The notes: generated by a model from the letters alone, not told the origin. 64,000 bases of DNA from Shimia haliotis (GCF_900114415.1 NZ_FOSZ01000001.1:124001-188000), one strand, 5' to 3'; shown: positions 26,773 to 35,889, numbered from the stretch's first letter. Numbers and translations are program-made.

Positions 26773-27012
26773 CTAAAACGCCTTGAACGTCAGCGTTGTC
26801 AGCGAGCGCTCAATCCCGTCGATATCAAGAAGGTTCTCGTTGATGTATTTTCCCACATCCGCATCTTCGGGAATGTAGAGTTTCATCATCAAATCATAAT
26901 CGCCGGACGTGGAATACAGCTCCGAATGGATTTCCTTCAGCGCAATACCTTCGGCCACACGATAGGTGGTGCCGGGTTTGCAGCGGATCTGAATGAATAC
27001 ACATGTGGTCAT
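26773..27012 (-). CDS. Free-standing Lrp/AsnC ligand-binding (RAM) domain
   Basis: A 79-residue protein that consists only of the alpha/beta RAM domain of Lrp/AsnC regulators. It starts [21 protein letters not shown] and contains the typical [16 protein letters not shown] and [13 protein letters not shown]. There is no helix-turn-helix, so it cannot bind DNA alone. Such proteins may bind amino acids or form mixed oligomers with full Lrp proteins. AAGGG lies 8 bases before the ATG. It is divergent from hisB, which is suggestive but not proof of an amino acid sensing role there. Confidence 0.85.
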   Translation of the reverse strand: MTTCVFIQIRCKPGTTYRVAEGIALKEIHSELYSTSGDYDLMMKLYIPEDADVGKYINENLLDIDGIERSLTTLTFKAF

Positions 27013-27154
27013 CGGGCGGCCCTTCTCTGGCTCTGATTTCTCGCGCTTAAGCTGGCACAAATGCCACCCGATACACAATCCGAAATCCGCCCCCTTGGCC
27101 CCCGCGCAACCGGCTCCTATAAGAACCGTGAAAGACACCCAAAGGACGACCCCG

Positions 27155-27742
27155 ATGCGCACAGCAAGCGTCACCCGCGCCACCGCGGAAACCGACATCA
27201 CCGTCGAGATCAACCTCGACGGATCAGGCACCTACGACAATCAGACCGGCGTGGGCTTCTTTGACCACATGCTGGATCAACTGTCGCGCCACTCGCTGAT
27301 CGACATGACTGTGCGCGCCAAGGGCGACTACCACATCGATGACCACCACACGGTAGAAGACGTGGGCATCGCGCTGGGTCAGGCCCTCACACAAGCGCTG
27401 GGCGACAAGCGCGGCATCCGCCGCTACGCCTCCTGCCACCTGCCGATGGACGACGCTCAGGTGCGCGCCGCGCTGGACCTGTCCGCACGGCCCTATCTGA
27501 TCTGGAACGTCGAGATGCCGACCCAGAAGATCGGCACCTTTGACACCGAACTGGTGCGCGAATTCTTCCAGGGTTTCGCCACCCACGGCGGTATCACCTT
27601 GCACGTCGACCAAATCCACGGCTTCAACAGCCACCACATCGCCGAGGCCACTTTCAAGGCCGTCGCCCGCGCCCTGCGCGAGGCCGTCGAAGTGGACCCG
27701 CGCAAGGCCGACGCCGTGCCTTCGACCAAAGGCGCGCTTTAA
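27155..27742 (+). CDS. hisB: Imidazoleglycerol-phosphate dehydratase
   Basis: A 195-residue monofunctional IGP dehydratase, the sixth step of histidine synthesis, using two Mn2+ ions. The metal ligands appear in duplicated motifs: [12 protein letters not shown] near 40 and [14 protein letters not shown] near 67, then [20 protein letters not shown] near 160. AAGGA precedes the ATG at 27155. It converges with the DUF2306 gene, sharing TTAA in the stops, and this separates it from hisH. Confidence 0.95.
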   Translation: MRTASVTRATAETDITVEINLDGSGTYDNQTGVGFFDHMLDQLSRHSLIDMTVRAKGDYHIDDHHTVEDVGIALGQALTQALGDKRGIRRYASCHLPMDDAQVRAALDLSARPYLIWNVEMPTQKIGTFDTELVREFFQGFATHGGITLHVDQIHGFNSHHIAEATFKAVARALREAVEVDPRKADAVPSTKGAL

Positions 27743-28356
27743 GCTGGCTGCGCCGCGCCCATGACGGGACGGCGGCGCACCATCCATTCCGCGATCATCA
27801 GGTTAGGCACCCAACACAGCCACGCCACCAGCGGATAGCCTGTCTCTAGCCCAATCGTCATCGCCAGGATCGGCATCTCAAGCCGCAATGTGACAGCCGC
27901 CAGCGTCAAAGCCGCGCTGCGGATCATCCATGCCTTGTGCAAGGCGACCCGCTTGTTGCGAATGTGCCAGACCGCCAGCGCCGTGGATCCAACCCACGCC
28001 ACCGCCAGCAGACCAAATCCCAATGAAGCAACAGGCCCCGCCTGCGTGCCGATCGCCATCAGCATTCCGCCAACTCCTGCCAAAAGAATGGCCACCGCAT
28101 AAACACGGCCCAGCCACCGATGCAGGGCAGGGCGGTCGATCCGCAACCGCGTCCAAAACTGCAAAGGCACCAGCATCAATGCCACCGGCGCAAGTCCGAC
28201 ATGGGCAAAAAACGCCAGCCGACGTTCGATCGCGTGATAGGCGACAAACTCCATCGACGTCTCCACACCCGCCAAAAGAAACCGCAGCGCCCAAAGTCCG
28301 ACAGCCATACAAAAAAACCAAAGAAAAAACGTGCGCACAGTCATTAGAGCCTTCAT
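27739..28356 (-). CDS. DUF2306 membrane protein
   Basis: A 205-residue protein with about six hydrophobic helices. It has the DUF2306 pattern of conserved histidines near membrane ends: [24 protein letters not shown] near residue 80 and [23 protein letters not shown] near 135. These histidines resemble heme or metal ligands of cytochrome b561-type folds, but the function is unknown. GAGGGA precedes the ATG by 7 bases. It is divergent from a TetR gene across three operator-like palindromes and is the probable target. Confidence 0.8.
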   Translation of the reverse strand: MKALMTVRTFFLWFFCMAVGLWALRFLLAGVETSMEFVAYHAIERRLAFFAHVGLAPVALMLVPLQFWTRLRIDRPALHRWLGRVYAVAILLAGVGGMLMAIGTQAGPVASLGFGLLAVAWVGSTALAVWHIRNKRVALHKAWMIRSAALTLAAVTLRLEMPILAMTIGLETGYPLVAWLCWVPNLMIAEWMVRRRPVMGAAQPA

Positions 28357-28378
28357 AGGGTAGTCCCTCGCGTAAAAA

Positions 28379-28429
28379 TTGACAGTGTAAAGTTGCCATA
28401 ACTTGACACTGTCAATTTGACACTGTCAA
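28379..28429. promoter_or_regulatory. Three copies of a TTGACA-N-TGTCAA operator
   Basis: The 13-bp palindrome TTGACACTGTCAA occurs exactly at 28403-28415 and 28417-28429. A near copy, TTGACAGTGTAAA (one mismatch), lies at 28379-28391. They fill the gap between the DUF2306 gene and the TetR gene. The half site also equals a -35 hexamer, so binding would block polymerase. Confidence 0.7.
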
Positions 28430-28433
28430 GCCA

Positions 28434-29063
28434 ATGCCGCACAATTCTCATATGACTGTGAAATCACTTAAGAAATCCCACCACCACGGCGATCTGCGCA
28501 ACGCGCTGATAAATGCGGGAATCGAAATTCTCGAAGAAGATGGGCTCGACGCGCTCACTTTGCGCAAATGCGCGGCACGGGCAGGGGTCAGCCACGCCGC
28601 CCCCGCGCATCACTTTGACGGATTGCCCGGTTTGAAAGGCGCCATTGCCAGCGAAGCCTTTGGGATTTTTTCGCGTCACATGCTGGAAGCAGCCCGCTCC
28701 GAAGGCGACAGCGCCAACGCACGCCTCAGGGGCATTTGCCGTGGCTATGTGCAGTTTGGCCTGAGCCACCGCGCCCTGCTCGACACCATTTTTGGCATCG
28801 ACATGACCGAGTTGGAACGCGAGCCGATCGAGCATGACGACAGCTCCGCCTATCAAATTCTGCGCGATGCCTGCGCGCCGTTTGTGCCCGCTGGCACACA
28901 GCCCGAAGTGGTCGAATTTCAGGTCTGGTCGCTCATTCACGGCTATACCATGCTGTTTGTGCGCGGCCATTTTGGGTGCACCGCGCCCTCCGATGTTGCC
29001 GACGGGCCATTTGATCAGGTCATGGCGTTGCTGGATCGCATCGGCACCGCGCCAAAGCCTTGA
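28434..29063 (+). CDS. TetR family transcriptional regulator
   Basis: A regulator of 209 residues, or 203 if the second ATG at 28452 is used. Residues about 18-65 form the TetR helix-turn-helix (LRNALINAGIEILEEDGLDALTLRKCAARAGV), followed by a TetR_C_33/WHG-type effector domain (CRGYVQFGLSHRALLDTIFG). Neither ATG has a Shine-Dalgarno site, and the first lies only 4 bases after an operator copy. It is probably autoregulated and represses the divergent DUF2306 gene. It sits between hisB and hisH. Confidence 0.85.
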   Translation: MPHNSHMTVKSLKKSHHHGDLRNALINAGIEILEEDGLDALTLRKCAARAGVSHAAPAHHFDGLPGLKGAIASEAFGIFSRHMLEAARSEGDSANARLRGICRGYVQFGLSHRALLDTIFGIDMTELEREPIEHDDSSAYQILRDACAPFVPAGTQPEVVEFQVWSLIHGYTMLFVRGHFGCTAPSDVADGPFDQVMALLDRIGTAPKP

Positions 29064-29120
29064 CCTCTGCGCTCCTCTGCGTCAGGTGAGAGGCAGACGA
29101 TTTCAGGGACGACTTCTGCC

Positions 29121-29759
29121 ATGCTGACAGCCATCATCGACTATGAATCCGGCAACCTGCACTCCGCCCAAAAGGCGTTCGAACGTATGGCGCGCGAAGT
29201 AGACGGCGGAGAGGTCGTGGTGACGTCTGATGCCGATGTCGTGGCCCGTGCCGACCGTCTTGTTCTGCCTGGTGACGGAGCATTTCCCGCTTGCGCCGCC
29301 GAACTGCGCGGCCACAAGGGCATCTACGACGCCATGGTCGAAGCGGTCGAACAAAAAGGCCGCCCCTTCCTTGGTATCTGCGTCGGCATGCAGCTGATGG
29401 CGACCACCGGTCATGAGTACGAAGAAACCTCAGGCCTGGGGTGGATTGCCGGTGACGTGCGCAAGATTGAACCTGCGGACAAGGCACTCAAGGTGCCGCA
29501 TATGGGCTGGAACGATCTGGTGATTGACCACCCGCATGCGCTTCTGGACGGTATCGAAAGCGGTGACCACACCTATTTCGTACACAGCTATCAATTCCAC
29601 GTTGCAACCCCTGCGGAGCGTCTGGCCCATGTCGATTATGGCGGTGACGTCACAGCCATTATCGGTCGCGACACAATGGTCGGTATGCAGTTCCACCCCG
29701 AGAAAAGTCAGGACATCGGTCTGCGCATGATCGGCAATTTCCTGAAGTGGGCGCCGTAA
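29121..29759 (+). CDS. hisH: Imidazole glycerol phosphate synthase glutaminase subunit
   Basis: A 212-residue class I glutamine amidotransferase that feeds ammonia to HisF. The oxyanion strand PGDGAFP lies near 50, the nucleophile Cys87 in GICVGMQL, and the His/Glu pair in FHPEKSQ near 192-194. It starts MLTAIIDYESGNL. It is 1.4 kb downstream of hisB on the same strand, separated by a DUF2306/TetR pair, while its partner hisF is at 14.6-15.4 kb on the other strand. Confidence 0.94.
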   Translation: MLTAIIDYESGNLHSAQKAFERMAREVDGGEVVVTSDADVVARADRLVLPGDGAFPACAAELRGHKGIYDAMVEAVEQKGRPFLGICVGMQLMATTGHEYEETSGLGWIAGDVRKIEPADKALKVPHMGWNDLVIDHPHALLDGIESGDHTYFVHSYQFHVATPAERLAHVDYGGDVTAIIGRDTMVGMQFHPEKSQDIGLRMIGNFLKWAP

Positions 29760-29869
29760 AATCCGCTGGGCTCAGGGTCGGATTGCCGGACCATCAACCG
29801 TTGCTTTTATGTTCTTCGCCAGAGCGATTCCCTCGTTTCTGCACCGTCGAAATACCGACGTGATACCGC

Positions 29870-29900
29870 CAACAAAAACGCCGCCCGATTGGGCGGCGTT
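29870..29900 (-). terminator. Intrinsic terminator of the pyruvate dehydrogenase operon
   Basis: On the minus strand AACGCCGCCC and GGGCGGCGTT form a 10-bp stem with a 4-base loop, followed by TTTGTT. It lies 22 bases after the lpd stop codon. Confidence 0.85.
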
Positions 29901-29921
29901 CAATGTCTTAACTGGCTGAAT

Positions 29922-31649
29922 TTATTTCCGCTTTTTGGGCGGCATCAGGTCCGTAATTGTGCCTTCAAACATCTCGGCCGCAAAGTTCACCGTTTCCGAC
30001 AGGGTCGGGTGCGGGTGGATTGTATGGCCAAGATCTACCGCATCCGCGCCCATCTCGATGGCCAGCGCCACCTCGGCAATCAGATCACCCGCGTTGGGGC
30101 CAACAATGCCCGCGCCAATCACGCGCTCATGTTCGTCAAACACCAATTTTGTAAGGCCTTCGGAACGTCCGAGAGACAGCGACCGACCAGACGCCGCCCA
30201 AGGGAACACACCCTTGCCAACCTTCATACCTTCGGCCTTGGCTTGGGTCTCGGTCACGCCAACCCAAGCCACTTCGGGATCGGTATAGGCCACCGACGGG
30301 ATCACGCGCGCATCAAAGTGGCGCTTGTGACCTGCTGCGACCTCTGCAGCGACCTTGCCCTCATGCACCGCCTTATGCGCCAGCATGGGCTGGCCCACCA
30401 CGTCGCCAATGGCAAAAATGTGTGACACACCAGTGCGTTGCTGGCTATCGACCGCGATGAACCCATGTTCATCCACTGCCACGCCAGCGGCACCTGCGTT
30501 GACCTTGCCGCCATTGGGACGACGCCCGACAGCCACCAGAACTTTGTCAAAGGTGTCCACGACCTCGCCCTTGGGGCCTTCCATCGTGACCTCAAGCCCA
30601 GCGTCCGTTGCGTTAACGGCTGTGACCTTGGTTTTTGTCAGGATGGCCTCATACCGTCCTTCAATCCGTTTGTGCAGCGGTTTCACCACATCTTTGTCCG
30701 CACCGGGGATGATCTGATCCATGAATTCCACGATCGTGACCTTGGAACCCAACGCGTCATACACGGTCGCCATTTCCAGCCCAATGATGCCGCCGCCTAG
30801 CACCAAAAGGCGTTCCGGCACATCCTCAAGCTCCAGCGCGCCGGTGCTGTCGATCACCCGCGGGTCATCATGTGGAATGAATGGCAGGGTGACAGGCTCG
30901 GAACCGGCGGCGATCACACATTGATCAAAGCTGACCGTGGATTTCGCGCCGTCATTGTCGACCTCGATCATGTTCGGCCCGACCAAGCTGCCAAAGCCTT
31001 TCACAACCTGCACCTTGCGCGCTTTCGCGAGGCCGGAAAGGCCGCCAGTCAGTTGATTTACAACGCTTTCCTTCCAGTCGCGCAGCTTGGCCAGATCGAC
31101 TTCAGGCTTCGCAAAACTGATGCCGTGATCGCCCATTTCCTCGGCCTCGGTGATCACTTTGGCGGAATGCAGCAGCGCCTTGGACGGGATACAGCCCACG
31201 TTCAGGCAGACACCACCCAGCGAGCTGTCCTTCTCGATCAGCACAACCTTTTTGCCAAGGTCCGCCGCCCGAAACGCCGCCGTATAGCCGCCCGGACCAG
31301 AGCCCAGAACCACGACTTCCGCATGCACATCGCCAGCGCCCGTTGCGGTGCCTGTTGCGGCCACTGCCTGCGGCGCAGCAGGCGCCTTGTGAGCCGCCGC
31401 TTTCGGAGCCGCGTCGGCCCCGTCTGCCTCCAGCACAAGGATCACGCTGCCTTCAGAAACATTGTCGCCCTCAGAGACTTTGATCTCCCTCACCACGCCT
31501 GCGGCGGGCGAAGGCACTTCCATCGTGGCCTTGTCGCTTTCGATCTCGATCAGCGGGTCTTCGGCTGCCACGGTGTCGCCAACCGACACCAGAACGGAGA
31601 CAACGGGAACTTCGGAAAAGTCACCAATATCAGGAACTTGAACATCCAT
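29922..31649 (-). CDS. lpd: Dihydrolipoyl dehydrogenase with N-terminal lipoyl domain (E3)
   Basis: A 575-residue FAD disulfide oxidoreductase that reoxidises lipoamide with NAD+. Residues 1-80 are a lipoyl domain with the target lysine in ESDKATMEV (about 40). An Ala/Thr linker leads to the FAD motif GSGPGGYTAAF near 112, the redox disulfide GGVCLNVGCIPSK near 150, the NAD motif VLGGGIIGLE and the C-terminal HPHPTLSE with the catalytic His. I use the ATG at 31649 because GAGGAG lies 6 bases upstream. It begins 10 bases after the aceF stop codon. Confidence 0.93.
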   Translation of the reverse strand: MDVQVPDIGDFSEVPVVSVLVSVGDTVAAEDPLIEIESDKATMEVPSPAAGVVREIKVSEGDNVSEGSVILVLEADGADAAPKAAAHKAPAAPQAVAATGTATGAGDVHAEVVVLGSGPGGYTAAFRAADLGKKVVLIEKDSSLGGVCLNVGCIPSKALLHSAKVITEAEEMGDHGISFAKPEVDLAKLRDWKESVVNQLTGGLSGLAKARKVQVVKGFGSLVGPNMIEVDNDGAKSTVSFDQCVIAAGSEPVTLPFIPHDDPRVIDSTGALELEDVPERLLVLGGGIIGLEMATVYDALGSKVTIVEFMDQIIPGADKDVVKPLHKRIEGRYEAILTKTKVTAVNATDAGLEVTMEGPKGEVVDTFDKVLVAVGRRPNGGKVNAGAAGVAVDEHGFIAVDSQQRTGVSHIFAIGDVVGQPMLAHKAVHEGKVAAEVAAGHKRHFDARVIPSVAYTDPEVAWVGVTETQAKAEGMKVGKGVFPWAASGRSLSLGRSEGLTKLVFDEHERVIGAGIVGPNAGDLIAEVALAIEMGADAVDLGHTIHPHPTLSETVNFAAEMFEGTITDLMPPKKRK

Positions 31650-31659
31650 TGTCATCTCC

Positions 31660-32922
31660 TCACCACATCAACTTGCGCATGTCACCCAGCAGGGTTTTCA
31701 GCGTCACGGTAAACCGTGCGGCCAAAGCCCCGTCGATGGCGCGGTGGTCATAGCTGAGCGACAGCGGCTGCATCAAACGCGGCACGAATTCTTCGCCATT
31801 CCAGACCGGCGCCATCTTGGAGCGGGTCAGGCCGAGGATCGCCACCTCAGGTGCGTTCACGATCGGAGTGAAGGACGTGCCACCAATCCCGCCGAGGCTG
31901 GAAATGGTGAACGTCGCGCCCTGCATGTCAGGACCCTTCAGCTCACCCGCACGTGCCTTGCCGGACAGATCCATAAGGTCTTTGGAAATCTCGACAATGC
32001 CCTTGCGATCCGCATCCTTGATCACCGGCACCACCAACCCGTTGGGCGTATCTGCGGCGAAACCGATGTTGTAGTAATCTTTCTTGATCAGCTTGTCGCC
32101 ATCGGGATGGATCGACGAGTTCACTTCCCAGTGTTGCTTCAACGCCGACACAGACGCCTTGATAACAAAGGACAAAAGCGTCACGCGATAGCCGTCTTCC
32201 TTGGCCATCGTGTCCATTTCCTTGCGGTATTTATCAAGGTCGGTGATGTCCGCTTCGTCGTTGTGGGTCACATGCGGAATGTTCAACCAGCTGCGGTGCA
32301 GGGCCGGACCCGAGAGCTTCTTGATGCGTGGCATTTCCACATCTTCGACAGGGCCGAACTTGGAGAAATCAACCGCCGGAATGGGCGGAATGCCCATGCC
32401 ACCCGAAGCCGTGCCAACCACTGGCGCAGCGGCGGTCGAGGATTTCAGGAAGGCCGTGACATCTTCGCGCAGGATGCGGCCCTTGCGGCCCGATCCGTTG
32501 ACCTTCGCCAGATCAACATCCAACTGACGAGCAAAGGCCCGCACGGACGGCGAAGCATGCGTCTTACCAAAACCTGCGTCTGTCACAGCCGCCGGAGCCG
32601 TCGCTGGTGCAACCGGTGCGCTCGGCGCTGACGGTGTAGGGGCGGCCGCGGGTGAGGAGGTCTCGACGACCTCCGAGACCGCGCCACCGTCTGCTTCCAA
32701 CAGCAGGATCAGTGACCCTTCAGAGACCGCGTCGCCTTCGCCGACCTTGATTTCGACGATCTTGCCAGCCGCAGGCGACGGTACTTCCATCGTGGCCTTG
32801 TCGCTTTCGACCTCAATCAGCGGGTCTTCTTCGCTGACCACATCTCCGATGCTGACCAGAACGGAAACCACTGGCACATCAGAGAAATCGCCGATGTCGG
32901 GAACTTTAACTTCAATAGTCAT
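31660..32922 (-). CDS. aceF: Pyruvate dehydrogenase dihydrolipoamide acetyltransferase (E2)
   Basis: A 420-residue E2 core protein. One lipoyl domain (lysine in ESDKATMEV near 42) is followed by an Ala/Pro-rich linker, the E1/E3-binding domain (ASPSVRAFARQLDVDLAKVNGSG near 125) and the catalytic domain ending in LSYDHRAIDGALAARF with the active-site His and Asp. It transfers acetyl groups from lipoamide to CoA. A single lipoyl domain is fewer than the three of E. coli AceF. AGGAG precedes the ATG. Confidence 0.94.
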   Translation of the reverse strand: MTIEVKVPDIGDFSDVPVVSVLVSIGDVVSEEDPLIEVESDKATMEVPSPAAGKIVEIKVGEGDAVSEGSLILLLEADGGAVSEVVETSSPAAAPTPSAPSAPVAPATAPAAVTDAGFGKTHASPSVRAFARQLDVDLAKVNGSGRKGRILREDVTAFLKSSTAAAPVVGTASGGMGIPPIPAVDFSKFGPVEDVEMPRIKKLSGPALHRSWLNIPHVTHNDEADITDLDKYRKEMDTMAKEDGYRVTLLSFVIKASVSALKQHWEVNSSIHPDGDKLIKKDYYNIGFAADTPNGLVVPVIKDADRKGIVEISKDLMDLSGKARAGELKGPDMQGATFTISSLGGIGGTSFTPIVNAPEVAILGLTRSKMAPVWNGEEFVPRLMQPLSLSYDHRAIDGALAARFTVTLKTLLGDMRKLMW

Positions 32923-32946
32923 TTGGAAATTCTCCTCTCTTCCCGA

Positions 32947-35601
32947 TCACACCAGACGCGGGTTCGGCTTGGCGCCGTCGATGTCATATTTGGCCAATGC
33001 GGCCTCAAGGTCTTTCTTGCTCACAGCGCCCTCGCGATAGAGGTCTACCATGGCCGCCGCCGCGATGTGGTTGGCGTCCACCTCAAAGAATCGGCGCAGG
33101 TTCACACGGCTGTCAGAGCGCCCAAAGCCGTCCGTGCCCAGCACCGTGTAACGGTTCGGCACGCAAGTGCGGATCTGCTCGGCGTAGTTTTTCATGTAGT
33201 CGGTCGCGGCGATCACAGGACCTTTGGCCTTGCTCAACTGCTCGGCCACAAAGGAAACCTTCGGCGCTGCCAGCGGATTCAGGCGGTTGTGGCGTGCCAC
33301 ATCCTGACAATCCCGCGCCAGCTCGTTAAGGCTGGTCGCCGACCAGATTTCGCTGGTCACACCAAAGTCGGCCTCAAGCATTTCTGCCGCCTTGATCGCC
33401 TGCACCAGAATGGTGCCGGAACCCATCAGCGTCACATGCTTCTTGGACGGTTTCTTTACTTCTTTGAAACGATAAAGACCCTTGATGATTTCGTCCTCGA
33501 CACCCATTGGCATGTCAGGATGCGCGTAGTTTTCGTTCATCAGCGTGAGGTAGAAGAACACATCCTCCTGATCCTCATACATCCGCTTCAGCCCATGCTG
33601 CACGATCACCGCCACTTCGTGCTGGAAGGTAGGGTCATAAGTGATGCAGTTCGGAATGGTGCTGGCAAGGATGTGGCTGTGGCCGTCCTCGTGTTGCAGT
33701 CCTTCGCCGTTCAACGTGGTGCGTCCCGCCGTGCCGCCCAGCATGAAGCCGCGCGCGCGGCTGTCGCCAGCAGCCCAAGCCAGATCACCGATCCGCTGGA
33801 AGCCAAACATCGAGTAGTAGATGAAGAAGGGGATCATCGGCACGCCGTGGTTGGAATAAGACGTCGCCGCCGCAATCCAATCCGCCATCGCACCGGCCTC
33901 GTTGATGCCTTCCTGAAGAACCTGACCGCTGGTCGATTCCTTGTAATACATCATCTGATCGGCGTCTTCGGGCGTGTACTTCTGCCCCTCGGGGTTATAA
34001 ATCCCGACCGAGCGGAACAAGCCTTCCATACCAAAGGTGCGGCTTTCATCCGGCACAATCGGCACAACCTGTTTTCCGATCTGTTTGTCGCGCAACAGCG
34101 TGGTCAGGATGCGCACAAACGCCATCGTGGTGGAGATTTCGCGCTCGCCTGTGCCTTTGAGCTGCGCCGCGAATTTGTCGAGCGCCGGAATTTCCATCTT
34201 GGGCGATTGGCTTTCGCGCTTCGGGAATTCCCCACCCAAAGCCTTACGACGATCCGCCAGGTAGGCCTTTTGCGCGTTGTTGAGTTTGACAAAAGGCGCT
34301 TTGGGCAGATCTTCGTCGCTGACCGGAATTTCAAAGCGGTCGCGGAAGGCGCGCAGCTGATCCTCAGCCATTTTCTTTTGCTGGTGGGTGGTGTTCTGAC
34401 CTTCGCCAGCGGACCCCATGCCGTAGCCTTTGACGGTCTTGACCAACAGGCAGGTCGGTTGCCCTTTGGTGTCAGAGGCCCGTTTGAACGCGGTATAGAC
34501 CTTCTGTGGATCATGTCCGCCCCGACGCAAAGACCAGATCTGTTCATCGGTCCAGTCTTTCACCAAAGCGGCGGTCTCGGGATATTTGCCAAAGAAATGC
34601 TCGCGTATGTAGGCGCCGTCTTTGGATTTGAACGTCTGATAATCGCCATCAACGGTCTCGTCCATCAACTGACGCAGTTTGCCGGAGGTGTCTTTCTCCA
34701 GCAGCGCGTCCCAGCCTTTGCCCCACAAAAGCTTGATCACATTCCAGCCAGCGCCTCGAAAATCGCCTTCGAGTTCTTGGACAATTTTGTGGTTGCCGCG
34801 CACAGGGCCGTCAAGGCGTTGCAAGTTGCAGTTCACCACAAAGATCAGGTTGTCCAACCCTTCGCGTGCCGCAAGGTCAATCGCGCCACGGCTTTCGGGC
34901 TCGTCCATTTCGCCGTCGCCAAGGAAACACCAGACTTTGCGGTCAGCCATGTCGATCAGGCCACGGTTGTGCATGTATTTCATGAACCGCGCCTGATAGA
35001 TCGCCATCAGGGGGCCGAGGCCCATGGAAACAGTCGGGAACTGCCAATAATCCGGCATCAACCAGGGGTGAGGGTAGGAGGAAAGACCGCCCCCCGACAC
35101 TTCGGAGCGGAAATTCTCAAGCTGTTCTTCGGTCAAACGTCCTTCCATAAAGGACCGCGCATAGATGCCGGGAATGACGTGCCCCTGAAAGAACACAAGG
35201 TCGCCACCGTGGATCGCGGACTTGCTGCGCCAGAAATGGTTCAACCCTATATCATACATGACGGCGGAAGAGGCGAAGGAGGCGATATGGCCACCGTATT
35301 CGCTGCTTTCCTTGTTGCGGCGCACAACAGTGGCCATGGCGTTCCAGCGGTTGATGGTGCGAATGCGCCATTCCATGTCCAGATCACCGGGGAACTCTTC
35401 CTGATCATCCGTTGGAATGGTGTTTTGGTATGGTGTGGTCGCAGAGAAAGGCAGCGTCGCCCCCGCTGCGCGGGCCTGCTGCACGGCTTTGTCCAACAAA
35501 TAATGGGCCCGATCGGGGCCGTCCCGTGCAATCACATCCTCAATGGCATCCTGCCATTCTTGGGATTCTACCGGGTCGATATCGGGAAACTCATTCGCCA
35601 T
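32947..35601 (-). CDS. aceE: Pyruvate dehydrogenase E1, homodimeric type
   Basis: An 884-residue ThDP-dependent enzyme that decarboxylates pyruvate and acetylates lipoamide. The length and the single chain mark the homodimeric AceE class of gammaproteobacteria rather than the alpha/beta PdhA/PdhB type usual in alphaproteobacteria. The ThDP/Mg motif starts at GDGEMDEPESRGAI near 225 and ends in NCNLQ. YYKESTSGQVLQEGINEAG near 505 is the acceptor-side region. GGAGGAGA lies 7 bases before the ATG at 35601. It is the first gene of aceE-aceF-lpd. Confidence 0.95.
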   Translation of the reverse strand: MANEFPDIDPVESQEWQDAIEDVIARDGPDRAHYLLDKAVQQARAAGATLPFSATTPYQNTIPTDDQEEFPGDLDMEWRIRTINRWNAMATVVRRNKESSEYGGHIASFASSAVMYDIGLNHFWRSKSAIHGGDLVFFQGHVIPGIYARSFMEGRLTEEQLENFRSEVSGGGLSSYPHPWLMPDYWQFPTVSMGLGPLMAIYQARFMKYMHNRGLIDMADRKVWCFLGDGEMDEPESRGAIDLAAREGLDNLIFVVNCNLQRLDGPVRGNHKIVQELEGDFRGAGWNVIKLLWGKGWDALLEKDTSGKLRQLMDETVDGDYQTFKSKDGAYIREHFFGKYPETAALVKDWTDEQIWSLRRGGHDPQKVYTAFKRASDTKGQPTCLLVKTVKGYGMGSAGEGQNTTHQQKKMAEDQLRAFRDRFEIPVSDEDLPKAPFVKLNNAQKAYLADRRKALGGEFPKRESQSPKMEIPALDKFAAQLKGTGEREISTTMAFVRILTTLLRDKQIGKQVVPIVPDESRTFGMEGLFRSVGIYNPEGQKYTPEDADQMMYYKESTSGQVLQEGINEAGAMADWIAAATSYSNHGVPMIPFFIYYSMFGFQRIGDLAWAAGDSRARGFMLGGTAGRTTLNGEGLQHEDGHSHILASTIPNCITYDPTFQHEVAVIVQHGLKRMYEDQEDVFFYLTLMNENYAHPDMPMGVEDEIIKGLYRFKEVKKPSKKHVTLMGSGTILVQAIKAAEMLEADFGVTSEIWSATSLNELARDCQDVARHNRLNPLAAPKVSFVAEQLSKAKGPVIAATDYMKNYAEQIRTCVPNRYTVLGTDGFGRSDSRVNLRRFFEVDANHIAAAAMVDLYREGAVSKKDLEAALAKYDIDGAKPNPRLV

Positions 35602-35641
35602 ACGGGCGTCTCCTCCACTGAAATCCAAGTTGGTGAAGCTT

Positions 35642-35661
35642 ATAGTTTAATATTAAACTAT
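35642..35661. promoter_or_regulatory. Perfect 20-bp palindrome upstream of aceE
   Basis: ATAGTTTAATATTAAACTAT is an exact 10+10 palindrome 40 bases upstream of the aceE start codon, where the promoter should be. It does not match the enterobacterial PdhR box. A dimeric repressor of the pyruvate dehydrogenase operon is the simplest reading. Confidence 0.5.
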
Positions 35662-35889
35662 TTGGATAGCCTCTGTCACGCATGGCTCCCATGCGCTCAC
35701 GGAAAAGCTTACGTTAAGGTTAATTTTGGGGCGGTGTCTGGCGAGGTTGCGAGACGTTGCATGATTTTGCGTGACCGTGGCCTTCAATGAAAACCTGCGG
35801 TTTTGCAGAAAGCGCTTTCAGGAGATGTCTGCGGAACCTAAAGTCTGCCTAAGCGAACTATTCAATTACTGTTGAAAAAGGGGCGAAGG

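Noticed and set aside
32923-35790. 955-codon open frame antisense to aceE
   Set aside because: Opposite-strand frames of GC-biased genes stay open by codon bias. aceE itself is full length with all motifs, and the antisense product resembles nothing known.
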